A stretch of DNA of 64,000 bases, taken from NCBI RefSeq assembly GCF_001704155.1, contig NZ_CP016294.1, positions 3,655,501-3,719,500 on the forward strand, read 5' to 3'. Position 1 is the first letter of the stretch. Every line of letters begins with the position of its first letter. This DNA is from Stenotrophomonas rhizophila. GTDB lineage: Bacteria > Pseudomonadota > Gammaproteobacteria > Xanthomonadales > Xanthomonadaceae. Below are positions 34,164 to 43,590 of the stretch, in pieces. The notes below the pieces were generated by a model that searched no databases, was not told where the DNA came from, and was given only the letters and a program-made list of their open reading frames with translations. The position numbers were made by a program, and so were the translations under genes.

Positions 34164-37100
34164 GGGTGTCACCTTCGTTGGAGTTCGTCCCGACCAACGG
34201 TCGGGACCCACCGTTCCTGGTGCCGCGGTTGAACAGCTTCTGCACCACGACAAAGAACAGCGGAATGAAGAACAGGCCCAGCACGGTGCCGACGATCATG
34301 CCGCCCAGCACGCCCGTACCGATCGCGCGCTGCGCACCCGAACCGGCGCCCGAGGCGATGGCCAGCGGCAGCACGCCCAGGCCGAATGCCAGCGAGGTCA
34401 TGATGATCGGCCGCAGGCGGTCGCGTACCGCGTGCATGGTGGCTTCCAGCACGCCTGCGCCCTTCTCCAGGTTTTCCTTGGCGAACTCCACGATCAGGAT
34501 CGCGTTCTTGCTGGTCAGGCCCACCGTGGTCAGCATCGCCACCTGGAAGTAGATGTCGCGTTCCATGCCACGCAGGGTATTGGCCAGCACCGCACCGAGG
34601 ATGCCCAGCGGCGCCACCAGCAGCACCGAGGTCGGCACGCTCCAGCTTTCATACAGCGCGGCCAGGCACAGGAACACGATCAGCAGCGACAGCGTGTACA
34701 GCAGCGGCGTCTGCGAACCGGCCTGGCGTTCCTGGTAGGACAGCGCGGTCCATTCGATCTCGAAGCCCGGCGGCAGGTCCTTGGCGATGCGTTCGATCTC
34801 GGCCATGGCATCGCCCGAGGCCACGCCCGGTGCGGGCTCGCCCTGGATTTCCATCGCCGACACGCCGTTGTAGCGCTCCAGGCGCGGCGAACCATAGTCC
34901 CAGCGCTTGGAGGCGAAGGCGCTGAACGGCACCATCTCGCCGGCGTTGTTCTTCACCGACCACAGGTTGAAGTCGTCCGGGTTCATGCGGAACGGCGCAT
35001 CGGACTGCACATACACGCGCTTGACCCGGCCACGGTCGATGAAGTCATCGATGTAGCTGCTGCCCCACGCGGCGGCCAGGGTGCTGTTGATCGCGCTGGT
35101 CGACAGGCCCAGTGCATTGGCCTTTTCCACGTCCACGTCGATGCGCAGCTGCGGGGTGTCTTCCTGGCCGTTCGGGCGCACGTTGGCCAGCAGCTTGCTC
35201 TGCCCGGCGCCGCCGAGCAGCTGGTTGCGCGCGTTGAGCAGGGCCTCGTGGCCTTGGCCGCTGTTGTCCTTCAGGAAGAAGGTGTAGCCCGAGCCGATGC
35301 CCAGCTCCGGCATGGCCGGCGGCGGGAAGGCGAAGATGAAGGCGTCCTTGATCTGGCCCAGCGCGCCCATCGCGCGCCCGGTGATCGGGCCCACGCCCTG
35401 GTCGGCATCACGGTCCTTCCAGTCCTTGAGCTTGATGAAGGCCATGCCCGCGTTCTGGCCCATGCCGGCGAAGCTGAAGCCCTGCACCGAGAACACCGAC
35501 TCCACCGCCTCGGTTTCGTTCTTCAGGAAGTGGTCTTCCAGCTTGTACATCGCCTCCAGGGTGCGTTCCTGGGTGGCACCGACCGGGGTCTGCACCAGCG
35601 CCATCAGGATGCCCTGGTCTTCATTGGGCAGGAACGAGCTGGGCAGGCGCGCGAACAGCACGCCCATGGCCACCGCCAATGCCACGAAGATGGCCATGAA
35701 GCGCCACGGCCGCGCCAGGATGCCTTTGACCCCGCGCTGGTAGGTTTCGCTGGAACGGTCGAAACCGCGGTTGAAACCGCCGAAGAAGCGCCCGGACCAG
35801 CCCTTGTGCGCCACGTGGTGCTCGCCCTTCTTCAGCGGCTTGAGCATGGTGGCGCACAGCGCCGGGGTGAGCACGATGGCGACCAGCACCGAAAGTGCCA
35901 TGGCAGACACGATCGTGGCCGAGAACTGCCGGTAGATGACGCCGGTGGAGCCGCTCATGAAGGCCATCGGGACGAACACCGCCGACAGCACCAGGCCGAT
36001 GCCGACCAGCGCGCCGGTGATCTGGCTCATCGACTTGCGGGTGGCCTCCAACGGCGACAACCCTTCTTCGGACATGATGCGTTCGACGTTCTCCACCACC
36101 ACGATGGCATCGTCCACCAGCAGGCCGATCGCCAGCACCATGGCGAACATGGTCAGCATGTTGATCGAGAAGCCCAGCGCGGCCAGGATGCCGAACGTGC
36201 CCAGCAGCACTACCGGTACGGCGATGGTGGGGATCAGGGTGGCGCGGAAATTCTGCAGGAACAGGTACATCACCACGAACACCAGCACGATGGCTTCGAT
36301 CAGGGTCTTGATGACGCCCTTGATCGAGACCTGCACGAACGGGGTGGTGTCATACGGCACTACCGATTCCAGCCCGGCCGGGAAGTTTTCCTTCAGGTCC
36401 TCCAGCGCGGCGCGCACGCCGTTGGCGGTATCCAGCGCGTTGGCGCCGGTGGCCAGGGTAATCGCGATACCGCTGGACGGCTTGCCGTTGTAGCGGGTCA
36501 CGAAGTCATAGCTTTCGGCGCCCAGCTCGACCCGGGCCACATCGCCCAGGCGCAGCTCGCTGCCATCGGCACCGCCGCGGACCAGGATGTTGCGGAACTG
36601 TTCCGGGGTCTGCAGGCGGTCCTGCGCGTTGATGGTGGCGTTGAGCTGCTGGCCCTTCACCGACGGCGCGCCGCCGAGCTGGCCGATGGCCACCTGGGCG
36701 TTCTGCGCGGTGATCGCCGCGGTGACTTCGTCCACCGACAGCTTGTAGGTATGCAGCTTGTTGGGGTCCAGCCAGATGCGCATGGCGTACTTGCCGCCGA
36801 ACACCTGGATGTTGCCCACGCCCGGCACGCGGCTGAGCGGATCGACGACATTGGAGCCGACGTAGTCGGAAATGTCGTTGGCATCCATGCTGCCATCGTT
36901 GGAGACGAAGCCGATCACCTGCAGGAAGCCGCTGCTGGACTTGGCCACGTTGATGCCCTGGCGCTGTACTTCCTGCGGCAGCAGCGGCATGGCCAGCTGC
37001 AGCTTGTTCTGCACCTGGACCTGGGCGATGTCCGGGTCCGTGCCGCTTTCGAAGGTCAGGGTGATGGTGGCCTGGCCGTTGGCCGAGCTGTTGGAGGAGA

Positions 37101-37332
37101 AGTAGATCAGGCCATCGATGCCCTTCATGTTCTGTTCGATGATCTGGGTCACCGAGTCCTCGACCACCTTGGCCGATGCGCCCGGGTAGGACGCGCTGAT
37201 CTCGACGGCGGGCGGTGCCACTTCCGGGTACATCGACACCGGCAGCTTGAGCACCGCCAGCGCACCGGCGAGCATGATAATGATCGCAATCACCCACGCG
37301 AAGATGGGGCGATCAATAAAGTAACGAGCCAT
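34156..37332 (-). CDS. smeE: RND inner-membrane transporter of the SmeDEF pump
   Basis: The 1058-residue AcrB-type transporter has twelve membrane segments. The proton-relay pair Asp-Asp lies in [18 protein letters not shown] (about 406-407) and the partner Lys in [15 protein letters not shown]. It exports quinolones, tetracycline, chloramphenicol and triclosan in S. maltophilia. It lies 12 bp after smeD. The last 20 residues include GSRPLVGTN, encoded by a SMAG-like palindrome. Confidence 0.96.
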   Translation of the reverse strand: MARYFIDRPIFAWVIAIIIMLAGALAVLKLPVSMYPEVAPPAVEISASYPGASAKVVEDSVTQIIEQNMKGIDGLIYFSSNSSANGQATITLTFESGTDPDIAQVQVQNKLQLAMPLLPQEVQRQGINVAKSSSGFLQVIGFVSNDGSMDANDISDYVGSNVVDPLSRVPGVGNIQVFGGKYAMRIWLDPNKLHTYKLSVDEVTAAITAQNAQVAIGQLGGAPSVKGQQLNATINAQDRLQTPEQFRNILVRGGADGSELRLGDVARVELGAESYDFVTRYNGKPSSGIAITLATGANALDTANGVRAALEDLKENFPAGLESVVPYDTTPFVQVSIKGVIKTLIEAIVLVFVVMYLFLQNFRATLIPTIAVPVVLLGTFGILAALGFSINMLTMFAMVLAIGLLVDDAIVVVENVERIMSEEGLSPLEATRKSMSQITGALVGIGLVLSAVFVPMAFMSGSTGVIYRQFSATIVSAMALSVLVAIVLTPALCATMLKPLKKGEHHVAHKGWSGRFFGGFNRGFDRSSETYQRGVKGILARPWRFMAIFVALAVAMGVLFARLPSSFLPNEDQGILMALVQTPVGATQERTLEAMYKLEDHFLKNETEAVESVFSVQGFSFAGMGQNAGMAFIKLKDWKDRDADQGVGPITGRAMGALGQIKDAFIFAFPPPAMPELGIGSGYTFFLKDNSGQGHEALLNARNQLLGGAGQSKLLANVRPNGQEDTPQLRIDVDVEKANALGLSTSAINSTLAAAWGSSYIDDFIDRGRVKRVYVQSDAPFRMNPDDFNLWSVKNNAGEMVPFSAFASKRWDYGSPRLERYNGVSAMEIQGEPAPGVASGDAMAEIERIAKDLPPGFEIEWTALSYQERQAGSQTPLLYTLSLLIVFLCLAALYESWSVPTSVLLVAPLGILGAVLANTLRGMERDIYFQVAMLTTVGLTSKNAILIVEFAKENLEKGAGVLEATMHAVRDRLRPIIMTSLAFGLGVLPLAIASGAGSGAQRAIGTGVLGGMIVGTVLGLFFIPLFFVVVQKLFNRGTRNGGSRPLVGTNSNEGDTHE
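34187..34207. repeat. SMAG-like palindrome at the 3' end of smeE
   Basis: GTCCCGACCAACGGTCGGGAC is a near-perfect palindrome of the same design as the other SMAG stems. The head reads GTGG instead of GTAG on the reverse strand. It is translated in frame at the C-terminus of SmeE. Confidence 0.75.
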
Positions 37333-37344
37333 GGAATTCTCCGC

Positions 37345-38520
37345 TTACTGCTTGTCGGCCGCGGCCGCCGGGGTTGCCGGCTTGGCTGGCGCGGCGCCGA
37401 TCTCGGTGGCCTGCACGGGCATGCCCGGCTGGATCTTCTGCAGGCCTTCAACGATGACCTTGTCGCCGGGCTTCAGGCCGTCTTCTACCAGCCACTTGCT
37501 GCCCAGCGCGCGGCTGACCTTGACCGGGCGCACTTCGACCTTGTTGTCCTTGCCGACCACCATGGCGCTGGTGTCGCCCTTGGCGTCGCGGGCGATGCCC
37601 TGCATGGGCACCAGCAGCGCGTTGTCGCGCACGCCACTACCGACCACGGCACGCACGTACATGCCGGGCATCAGCACCTGGTCGGGGTTGGCGACCTTGA
37701 CCCGCAGCGCGTAGCTGCCGGTGGCGGGGTCGACGCTGACTTCGGAGAATTCCAGGGTGCCCTTGTGGTCGAACTCGGTGCCGTCGTCGAGCAGCACGGT
37801 TACCGGCAGGCTCTGGTTGTCCTGCAGGCGGCCACTGGCCAGCTCGCGGCGCAGCTGCAGCAGTTCGCTGGCCGACTGGGTCAGGTCGACGTAGATCGGG
37901 TCGAGCTGCTGCACCGTGGCCAGCGCGTCGGCCTGGCCGGCGCTGACCAGCGCGCCCTGGGTGACGCTGGACTTGCCGATGCGGCCACTGATCGGTGCGG
38001 TGATCCGGGCAAAGCCCAAGGTGACGTTGGCGGCGTCCAGGGCGGCCTTGGCGGCGCCGACATCGGCTTCGGCCTGTTTCTGGGCGGCCACGGCGTTTTC
38101 CAGGTCCTGCTTGCTGACTGCATCGACCTTGGCCAGCTCGGTGATGCGCTTGGCGCTCAGGCGGGCGGCGTTGGCGGTGGCTTCGGCGCGGGCCAGCTGG
38201 GCACGGGCACTGTTGGCGTCGGCGCGGTAGCTGGCGTCATCGACCTGGTACAGCGGCTGGCCGGCGTTGACCAGGCCGCCCTCGGTGAACAGCCGCTTGG
38301 CGACGATGCCACTGACCTGCGGGCGCACTTCGGCGACCAGGAAGGCATTGGTGCGGCCGGGCAGCTCGCGGGTGAGGCCGACCTGTTCGGCCTTCAGGGT
38401 GGCCACGGTGACCTGCCCCGGCCCACCCTGCGGACCCTCCTCACCTCCGCCGCCGCAGGCGGACACGGTCAGGGCGATCGCGAGGGACAGCGCGAGAAGA
38501 CGGTACGGGGTACGGGACAT
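37345..38520 (-). CDS. smeD: Periplasmic adaptor (membrane fusion) protein of the SmeDEF pump
   Basis: The start MSRTPYRLLALSLAIALTVSAC gives a 391-residue lipoprotein (lipobox VSAC, Cys22) of the AcrA family. The lipoyl and alpha-hairpin regions are visible at about 60-175 (ARLSAKRITELAKVDAVSKQ), followed by the beta-barrel and membrane-proximal domains. It connects SmeE to SmeF. It is the first gene of the operon and is divergent from smeT, with the operator between. Confidence 0.95.
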   Translation of the reverse strand: MSRTPYRLLALSLAIALTVSACGGGGEEGPQGGPGQVTVATLKAEQVGLTRELPGRTNAFLVAEVRPQVSGIVAKRLFTEGGLVNAGQPLYQVDDASYRADANSARAQLARAEATANAARLSAKRITELAKVDAVSKQDLENAVAAQKQAEADVGAAKAALDAANVTLGFARITAPISGRIGKSSVTQGALVSAGQADALATVQQLDPIYVDLTQSASELLQLRRELASGRLQDNQSLPVTVLLDDGTEFDHKGTLEFSEVSVDPATGSYALRVKVANPDQVLMPGMYVRAVVGSGVRDNALLVPMQGIARDAKGDTSAMVVGKDNKVEVRPVKVSRALGSKWLVEDGLKPGDKVIVEGLQKIQPGMPVQATEIGAAPAKPATPAAAADKQ

Positions 38521-38604
38521 GGGGAGGCTCGCAGCAGGAACGGAATAGGGGTGGCCGGGCCCGCGCGGGTACGCGCACGCCTCACCGGATAGCAGTGGGG
38601 CGTA

Positions 38605-38634
38605 AATATACATACATGCATGTTTGTTTGTAAA
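38605..38634 (-). promoter_or_regulatory. Probable smeD promoter
   Basis: On the reverse strand TTTACA (38629-38634) and TATATT (38605-38610) are separated by 18 bp and resemble sigma70 elements. Both overlap the SmeT operator, which explains repression. Assignment is by pattern only. Confidence 0.6.
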
Positions 38635-38635
38635 C
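38608..38635. promoter_or_regulatory. SmeT operator
   Basis: The 28-bp pseudopalindrome at 38608-38635 (core ACATGCATGT, flanked by ATACAT on one side and TTGTTTGTAAAC on the other) matches the SmeT-binding sequence known from S. maltophilia as I recall it. It lies between the divergent smeT and smeD genes. Confidence 0.88.
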
Positions 38636-38680
38636 GGGTACAATTCAGGCCGGTTTCATCCAGCACGTGCACACAGCGCC

Positions 38681-39349
38681 ATGGCCAGAAAAACCAAAGA
38701 AGCGGCGCAGGCCACCCGGGAAGGCATCCTGGATGCGGCCCAGAGCTGCTTCCACGAATTCGGGGTCGCCAACACCAGCCTGGCGATGATCGGCGAGCGC
38801 GCGGGCTATACCCGTGGCGCGGTGTATTGGCATTTCAAGAACAAGACCGAAGTCCTGACGGCGATGATCGACCGCGAGCGGGTGCCGTTCATCGAGCGGC
38901 TGCGGCGGACGACCTCGTCACGGCGCAACACACCGGTGCTGGACCTGCGCTCGGCGCTGCTGGTCTCCTTCCGGGAACTGGCCACGGACGAGCGGCTGCG
39001 CAACATGATGGAGATCATGCTGCGCAACGATCTTTCGGTGGAAAGCCAAGCCATGCAGCAGCTGCAGCTGGAGGCGTCGCGTGAGGAGCTGGCGATTTTC
39101 AGCGCGGCATTCGAGCGCGCGCGCGAGCTGGGGCAACTGCGCGAGGGCGTGGACGTGGACACGGTGGCCCGCATCATCAGCACCAGCCTGACCGGCGTGC
39201 TGTACAGCGCGATGCTGGAACCGGAACTGTTCGAGCTGCAGCGCGACGGCACCCAGACCCTGGACGCCGTTTTCGGCGCCTTCGTAAAGCCCGGCGTATT
39301 CGTACCGGGCGCCCCACCCGAAGCCCTGCCGACCGACGACGAGGCGTGA
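38681..39349 (+). CDS. smeT: TetR-family repressor of smeDEF
   Basis: The ATG at 38681 (MARKTKEAAQATREGILDAA) gives 222 residues. The TetR helix-turn-helix occupies about 10-57 (GVANTSLAMIGERAGYTRGAVYWHFKNK), and the C-terminal ligand domain resembles AcrR/TtgR. SmeT represses smeDEF and itself, and triclosan and other pump substrates release it in S. maltophilia. Position, orientation and the adjacent operator support the name. Confidence 0.94.
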   Translation: MARKTKEAAQATREGILDAAQSCFHEFGVANTSLAMIGERAGYTRGAVYWHFKNKTEVLTAMIDRERVPFIERLRRTTSSRRNTPVLDLRSALLVSFRELATDERLRNMMEIMLRNDLSVESQAMQQLQLEASREELAIFSAAFERARELGQLREGVDVDTVARIISTSLTGVLYSAMLEPELFELQRDGTQTLDAVFGAFVKPGVFVPGAPPEALPTDDEA

Positions 39350-39394
39350 TTGGTCCGATGTCGCCCGTGTGCCGGCGACAAAGGTGACTGGTGG

Positions 39395-39720
39395 GTGGTT
39401 TCGGTCTGGGTTTACACCCGGACGCATGAATCCGACCGGTCACGTCACCGGCTCCGGACATTCGGGCCGCGCTGCGCGCGGTGTCCGGCCAACGGCCGGG
39501 GCTACGAATTTCTACGGGGCCATTGGGATCGAGATCAATCAACCATCGGCGTCGGCTGGCATATCCAGATCTCCGGACGTTACGTAACAACTCGTAGCCC
39601 CGGCCGTTGGCCGGACACCGCGCGTAGCGCGGCCCAACCGTCCGAAGGCGTTTGCGCGACGATCACGGCCAACATTCCGGCGTTTAGAGGTTCCGAAGCC
39701 GCCCATCAGGCGCCATGACG
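39395..39720. repeat. Compound intergenic repeat, locus 3 (forward and inverted copies)
   Basis: A forward copy (about 39395-39545) has GGGCCGCGCTGCGCGCGG, CCGGCCAACGGCCGGGGCTACGAATT-type modules and an end GAGATCAATCAACCA. An inverted copy (about 39566-39720) starts with GTTACGTAAC and CCCCGGCCGTTGGCCGG and, read backwards, matches locus 1 closely through to a CCATGAC-type end. Together they fill most of the 424-bp gap between smeT and hslU; no gene is visible. Confidence 0.75.
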
Positions 39721-39735
39721 TTCGAGCGAAGAGCA

Positions 39736-39752
39736 GCCGGGCAAAGCCCGGC
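39736..39752 (-). terminator. Hairpin at the 3' end of hslU
   Basis: GCCGGGC and GCCCGGC flank AAA, about 22 bp past the hslU stop. Only a weak CTCTTC tract follows on the reverse strand, so termination strength is uncertain. Confidence 0.45.
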
Positions 39753-39773
39753 TCTGCCTCGTTGACCCGCCGC

Positions 39774-41147
39774 TTACAGAATGTACCGGCTAAGGTCCGG
39801 ATCCTTGACCAGCTCGCCCAGGTGCTTGTCGACGTAGGCCGCATCGATGGCCAGGGTTTCGCCATCGCGGTCCGGGGCTTCATAGCTCAGCGAATCGAGC
39901 AGGCGTTCCAGCACGGTATGCAGGCGACGGGCGCCGATGTTTTCCTGGCGTTCGTTGACCTGGAACGCGATTTCGGCAAGGCGATCCACGGCGTCTTCGG
40001 TGAAGTTCACGGTCACGCCTTCAGTGGCCAGCAGCGCTTCGTACTGCTTGGTCAGCGCGGCCTTGGGCTCAGTCAGGATGCGGACGAAATCCTGCTTGCT
40101 CAGGGCACCCAGTTCCACGCGGATCGGGAAGCGGCCCTGCAGTTCGGGGATCAGGTCGCTCGGCTTGGCCAGGTGGAACGCGCCGGAGGCGATGAACAGG
40201 ATGTGGTCGGTCTTGACCGTGCCGTACTTGGTGGACACGTTGGAGCCTTCCACCAGCGGCAGCAGGTCGCGCTGCACGCCTTCGCGGGAGACATCGCCGC
40301 CGCCGACGTTGTCGCCGCGCTTGGCGACCTTGTCGATCTCGTCGATGAAGACGATGCCGTGCTGTTCGCAGGCTTCGATCGCGGCGCTGCGGATGTCGTC
40401 TTCGTTGACCAGCTTGCCGGCTTCCTCTTCCACCAGCAGCGGGCGCGCGGCCTTGATGGTGACGGTGCGCTTCTGCGCCTTGCCGCCGCCCAGGCTGGAG
40501 AACATCTGGCGCAGCTGCTGGCCCATTTCCTCCATGCCCGGCGGGGTCATGATGTCCACGCCGATGTTGGCGGCCACTTCCAGTTCGATCTCGCGATCGT
40601 CCAGCTCGCCGTTGCGCAGCATGCGGCGGAACTTGATGCGGGTTTCGTTGTCCTGGGCGGAGGGTTCGTTGCGGGCGGCTTCCGGATCAAAGCCGATGCC
40701 GCCGGCACGACGCGGCAGCAGTGCGTCGAGGATGCGGTCTTCGGCACGCTCTTCGGCCTGGTTGCGCACGCGCACCTTGGCCATTTCGCGGTACAGCTTG
40801 ACGGCGGTATCGGCCAGGTCACGGATGATCTGTTCGACGTCTTTGCCGACGTAGCCGACTTCGGTGAAGCGGGTGGCTTCCACCTTGACGAACGGGGCCT
40901 TGGCCAAGGTGGCCAGGCGGCGTGCGATTTCGGTCTTGCCGACGCCGGTCGGGCCGATCATCAGGATGTTCTTGGGCATCACTTCATCGCGCAGCTCGGC
41001 TGGCAGCTGCATGCGCCGCCAGCGGTTGCGCAGGGCGATGGCCACGGCGCGCTTGGCGTCGTGCTGGCCGACGATGTGGCGGTCCAGCTCCTGCACGATT
41101 TCGCGCGGAGTCATGGTGGCGGAGGATGATTCGTTGTTGTGCGGCAT
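39774..41147 (-). CDS. hslU: ATPase subunit of the HslUV protease
   Basis: From [18 protein letters not shown] the product has 457 residues. An internal Met at 41114 ([17 protein letters not shown]) is closer to the usual HslU start, and neither has a clear ribosome site. Walker A is GPTGVGKTE, Walker B is [11 protein letters not shown], followed by the I domain and the C-terminal [13 protein letters not shown]. HslU unfolds substrates and opens HslV. It lies 209 bp downstream of hslV across an array of SMAG repeats. Confidence 0.97.
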   Translation of the reverse strand: MPHNNESSSATMTPREIVQELDRHIVGQHDAKRAVAIALRNRWRRMQLPAELRDEVMPKNILMIGPTGVGKTEIARRLATLAKAPFVKVEATRFTEVGYVGKDVEQIIRDLADTAVKLYREMAKVRVRNQAEERAEDRILDALLPRRAGGIGFDPEAARNEPSAQDNETRIKFRRMLRNGELDDREIELEVAANIGVDIMTPPGMEEMGQQLRQMFSSLGGGKAQKRTVTIKAARPLLVEEEAGKLVNEDDIRSAAIEACEQHGIVFIDEIDKVAKRGDNVGGGDVSREGVQRDLLPLVEGSNVSTKYGTVKTDHILFIASGAFHLAKPSDLIPELQGRFPIRVELGALSKQDFVRILTEPKAALTKQYEALLATEGVTVNFTEDAVDRLAEIAFQVNERQENIGARRLHTVLERLLDSLSYEAPDRDGETLAIDAAYVDKHLGELVKDPDLSRYIL

Positions 41148-41217
41148 GGGTGCGCTCACAAAAAATTCTGGGGAAAATGGCAGGGCTGTCCGGACCTGCG
41201 ACACTGACGTAACGGTG

Positions 41218-41341
41218 AGGTAGAGCCGACCGGTAGAGCCGACCGGTAGAGCCGACTGTTAGTCGGCTGCTGATCCATGCTGCCGACTAACAGTCGGCAC
41301 TACTGCTGATCCATGCTGCCGACCAACAGTCGGCACTACCG
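41218..41341. repeat. SMAG array between hslV and hslU
   Basis: GTAGAGCCGACC occurs three times in tandem on the forward strand, the third as the left arm of GTAGAGCCGACTGTTAGTCGGC. Two direct copies of about 37 bp (CTGCTGATCCATGCTGCCGAC, then a CAACAGTCGGCACTAC end) follow, each ending in a reverse-strand GTAG palindrome. Confidence 0.85.
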
Positions 41342-41356
41342 ATTTGACCCGCAGGG

Positions 41357-41908
41357 TCAAAGCTCCTCGACCACCACGTTGCGGTTGGTGTAGATGCAGA
41401 TGTCGCCGGCGATGTTGATCGATTCGGTGGCGATGGTGCGCGCATCCAGTTCGGTGTGCGCCAGCAGTGCGCGCGCGGCGGACAAGGCGTAGGAACCGCC
41501 GGAGCCGATCGCGATGATGCCGTCTTCCGGTTCGATAACGTCACCGGTGCCGCTGATGATCAGCGAGGTGTCCTTGTCGGCCACGGCGAGCAGGGCTTCA
41601 AGCTTGCCCAGGCGGCGTTCGGTACGCCAATCCTTGGCCAGCTCCACGGCGGCACGCTGCAGTTGGCCGTGCTTTTCCAGCTTGGCTTCAAACAGCTCGA
41701 ACAGGGTGAAGGCGTCGGCGGCGGCACCGGCGAATCCGGCCAGCACCTGGCCCTCGCGGCCCAGGCGGCGCACCTTGCGAGCGTTGCCCTTCATTACGGT
41801 GTGGCCGAGGGTGACCTGGCCATCGCCGGCGACGGCGACATGACCGTTGCGGCGCACCGAAATGATGGTGGTGGCGTGAAACACGTTGGGGTTCTGACTG
41901 GGATCCAT
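41357..41908 (-). CDS. hslV: Peptidase subunit of the HslUV protease, with N-terminal extension
   Basis: The 183-residue protein contains TTIISVRR, the HslV mature start, but at residues 13-20 after a 12-residue leader [13 protein letters not shown]. coli HslV begins MTTIVSVRR. The catalytic Thr13 must therefore be freed by removal of a short propeptide. The rest is standard ([46 protein letters not shown]). It assembles into two hexameric rings capped by HslU. The gene lies 91 bp after xerC and may belong to the lptM-dapF-DUF484-xerC transcript. Confidence 0.96.
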   Translation of the reverse strand: MDPSQNPNVFHATTIISVRRNGHVAVAGDGQVTLGHTVMKGNARKVRRLGREGQVLAGFAGAAADAFTLFELFEAKLEKHGQLQRAAVELAKDWRTERRLGKLEALLAVADKDTSLIISGTGDVIEPEDGIIAIGSGGSYALSAARALLAHTELDARTIATESINIAGDICIYTNRNVVVEEL

Positions 41909-41999
41909 GGAGCCTCCGGGGTGACAAGAACAGAGGTGGGGCCACCGGCCGATCCTTCAAGCCGCCCTGCCCTGCGCCCGGGTGACGCAGTGGTCCGGT

Positions 42000-42890
42000 T
42001 CAGCTTTCGTTGTCGCCCGTGCGCCGCTTTGCGCGTGGGTGCGCGGCGTCGTAGACCTTGGCCAGGTGCTGGAAATCCAGGTGGGTGTAGATCTGCGTGG
42101 TGGCGATATCGGCATGGCCCAGCAGCTCCTGCACGCCGCGCAGGTCACCGGAGGATTCGAGGATATGGCTGGCAAAACTGTGCCGCAGCATGTGCGGGTG
42201 CACGTGCTTGAACAGGCCCTGGCGCTGGGCCAGCTGGCGGATGCGGATCTGTACGGCGCGCTGGGTGATCGGCCCGCCCTTGCGCCCGGGGAACACCGGC
42301 TGCGCATCGCCGCCGCCGCTCTCCGCACGCCATCCCAGCAGCGCCTCGCGCGCGTGCGAACCAAACGGCACGCGACGCTGGCGATTGCCCTTGCCGAGCA
42401 CGTTGACCAGACCGGTGGCGAAATCCAGGTCGCGCCAGATCAGGGCGCACAGTTCGCTCAGACGCAGGCCGGAGGAATAGAACAGTTCGAGCAGCGCGCG
42501 GTCGCGCAGACCGAGCGGTGCATCGGTGGGCAGTTCCACCAGGCGCACCGCTTCGTCGGCATCGAGCACCTGCGGCAATTTTCGCGGTGCCTTCGGGGCC
42601 TTCAGGCCGGCGGCGGGACTGACTGCGATGCGATGGTGCTTGAGCAGCCACGCGTAGAAACTGCGGCAGGCCGACAGCCGGCGCTGCAGTGATTTTGGCG
42701 CCAGCCCGCGGCGGTGTTCGGCAGCGATGAACTGGCGCAGCTGCGCGCCATCGAGCCCTTCCGCGCTGCCCTCCTGCTGCGTCGCCCAGGCATCGAGCGC
42801 GGCCAGGTCACGTCGGTAGGCATCCAGCGTGTGCGCCGATGCGCGGCGCTCCACCTGCAGGTACCCGAGGAAATCCTGGACGGCGTTCAT
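42000..42890 (-). CDS. xerC: Tyrosine site-specific recombinase XerC
   Basis: The 296-residue recombinase has the N-terminal SAM-like core-binding domain (about 1-90) and the catalytic domain with Arg in SSGLRLSELC, His-x-x-Arg in HMLRHSFASH, His in LLGHADIATT and nucleophile Tyr in TQIYTH. With XerD it resolves chromosome dimers at dif under FtsK control. It is encoded 22 bp after the DUF484 gene, as in other gammaproteobacteria. Confidence 0.96.
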   Translation of the reverse strand: MNAVQDFLGYLQVERRASAHTLDAYRRDLAALDAWATQQEGSAEGLDGAQLRQFIAAEHRRGLAPKSLQRRLSACRSFYAWLLKHHRIAVSPAAGLKAPKAPRKLPQVLDADEAVRLVELPTDAPLGLRDRALLELFYSSGLRLSELCALIWRDLDFATGLVNVLGKGNRQRRVPFGSHAREALLGWRAESGGGDAQPVFPGRKGGPITQRAVQIRIRQLAQRQGLFKHVHPHMLRHSFASHILESSGDLRGVQELLGHADIATTQIYTHLDFQHLAKVYDAAHPRAKRRTGDNES

Positions 42891-42912
42891 GCGGGATGCC
42901 GCCGGCGCGGTC

Positions 42913-43590
42913 TCAGGCCGGGTCGAAGCGCTTGAGGGCCACGGCCAGCGCCTCGCCCATCATGCGCAGGAACAGCGTGCCCATGCCCGGGTAGAAGCGG
43001 TTGCCATCATGGCTGCCCACCGCGATCAGGCCCACGCCCGGCAACGGCAGCAATGCGCTGGACTGCACTTCATCCACGCGCCCGCCGTACAGCACCGTGT
43101 TCTTCTCCGGCTGCAGGCGGCCGCAGATCGGCTCGCCATCCTTCAGGCAATCGCGGAACGAGGCCAGCAGCGGGCTGCCTTCTTCGATCACCTGCAGCCA
43201 AGGCGCCTGCTCCAGGCCCTGCACCGGATGCAACACCACCAGCCGTACCAGGTCACCGGCGAAGTCTTCCTCCAGCGAGGCGGCCATGGCGCGCAGGGTA
43301 TCGGCGGCGCTGTCCTGCTTCATCAGTGCCAGCGTGAGCTGGTGGGTGCGCACGGCCAGGCGTTCGTTGACCTGCGCGTTGGCCGCCAGGTCGGCCAGCC
43401 GGCGCGACAGCTCGCGGTTCTTGTCGCGCAGCACTTCCAGCTGGTAGCTGGCCAGCGACGCGGTGGGGCCATCGTCGCGCGGCACCACCAGGGTCAACGC
43501 CAGGTCCGGGAACTGCTTCAGGAACGCCGGGTGCCGGCGCAGCCACGCGGCGACTTCATGTGCGCCGATCTTCTCGATGGTGTCGCTCAT
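42913..43590 (-). CDS. DUF484 family protein (GAF-like)
   Basis: From [20 protein letters not shown] the product has 225 residues. The N-terminal helix-rich part ([20 protein letters not shown]) and the GAF-like C-terminal part with [25 protein letters not shown] are the DUF484/YigA signature. The family almost always sits between dapF and xerC, but its function is not established. The start overlaps the dapF stop in ATGA. Confidence 0.9.
   Translation of the reverse strand: MSDTIEKIGAHEVAAWLRRHPAFLKQFPDLALTLVVPRDDGPTASLASYQLEVLRDKNRELSRRLADLAANAQVNERLAVRTHQLTLALMKQDSAADTLRAMAASLEEDFAGDLVRLVVLHPVQGLEQAPWLQVIEEGSPLLASFRDCLKDGEPICGRLQPEKNTVLYGGRVDEVQSSALLPLPGVGLIAVGSHDGNRFYPGMGTLFLRMMGEALAVALKRFDPA

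Noticed and set aside
34015-38592. A 1525-residue open frame on the strand opposite smeDEF
   Set aside because: It is the antisense shadow of three well-supported genes, is His/Gln/Arg-rich as expected for antisense of GC-rich codons, and has no domain resemblance or ribosome site.
41218-41341. Possible CRISPR array (tandem 37-bp repeats)
   Set aside because: The repeats are adjacent copies of SMAG palindromes with no unique spacers of constant length, and there are no cas genes.
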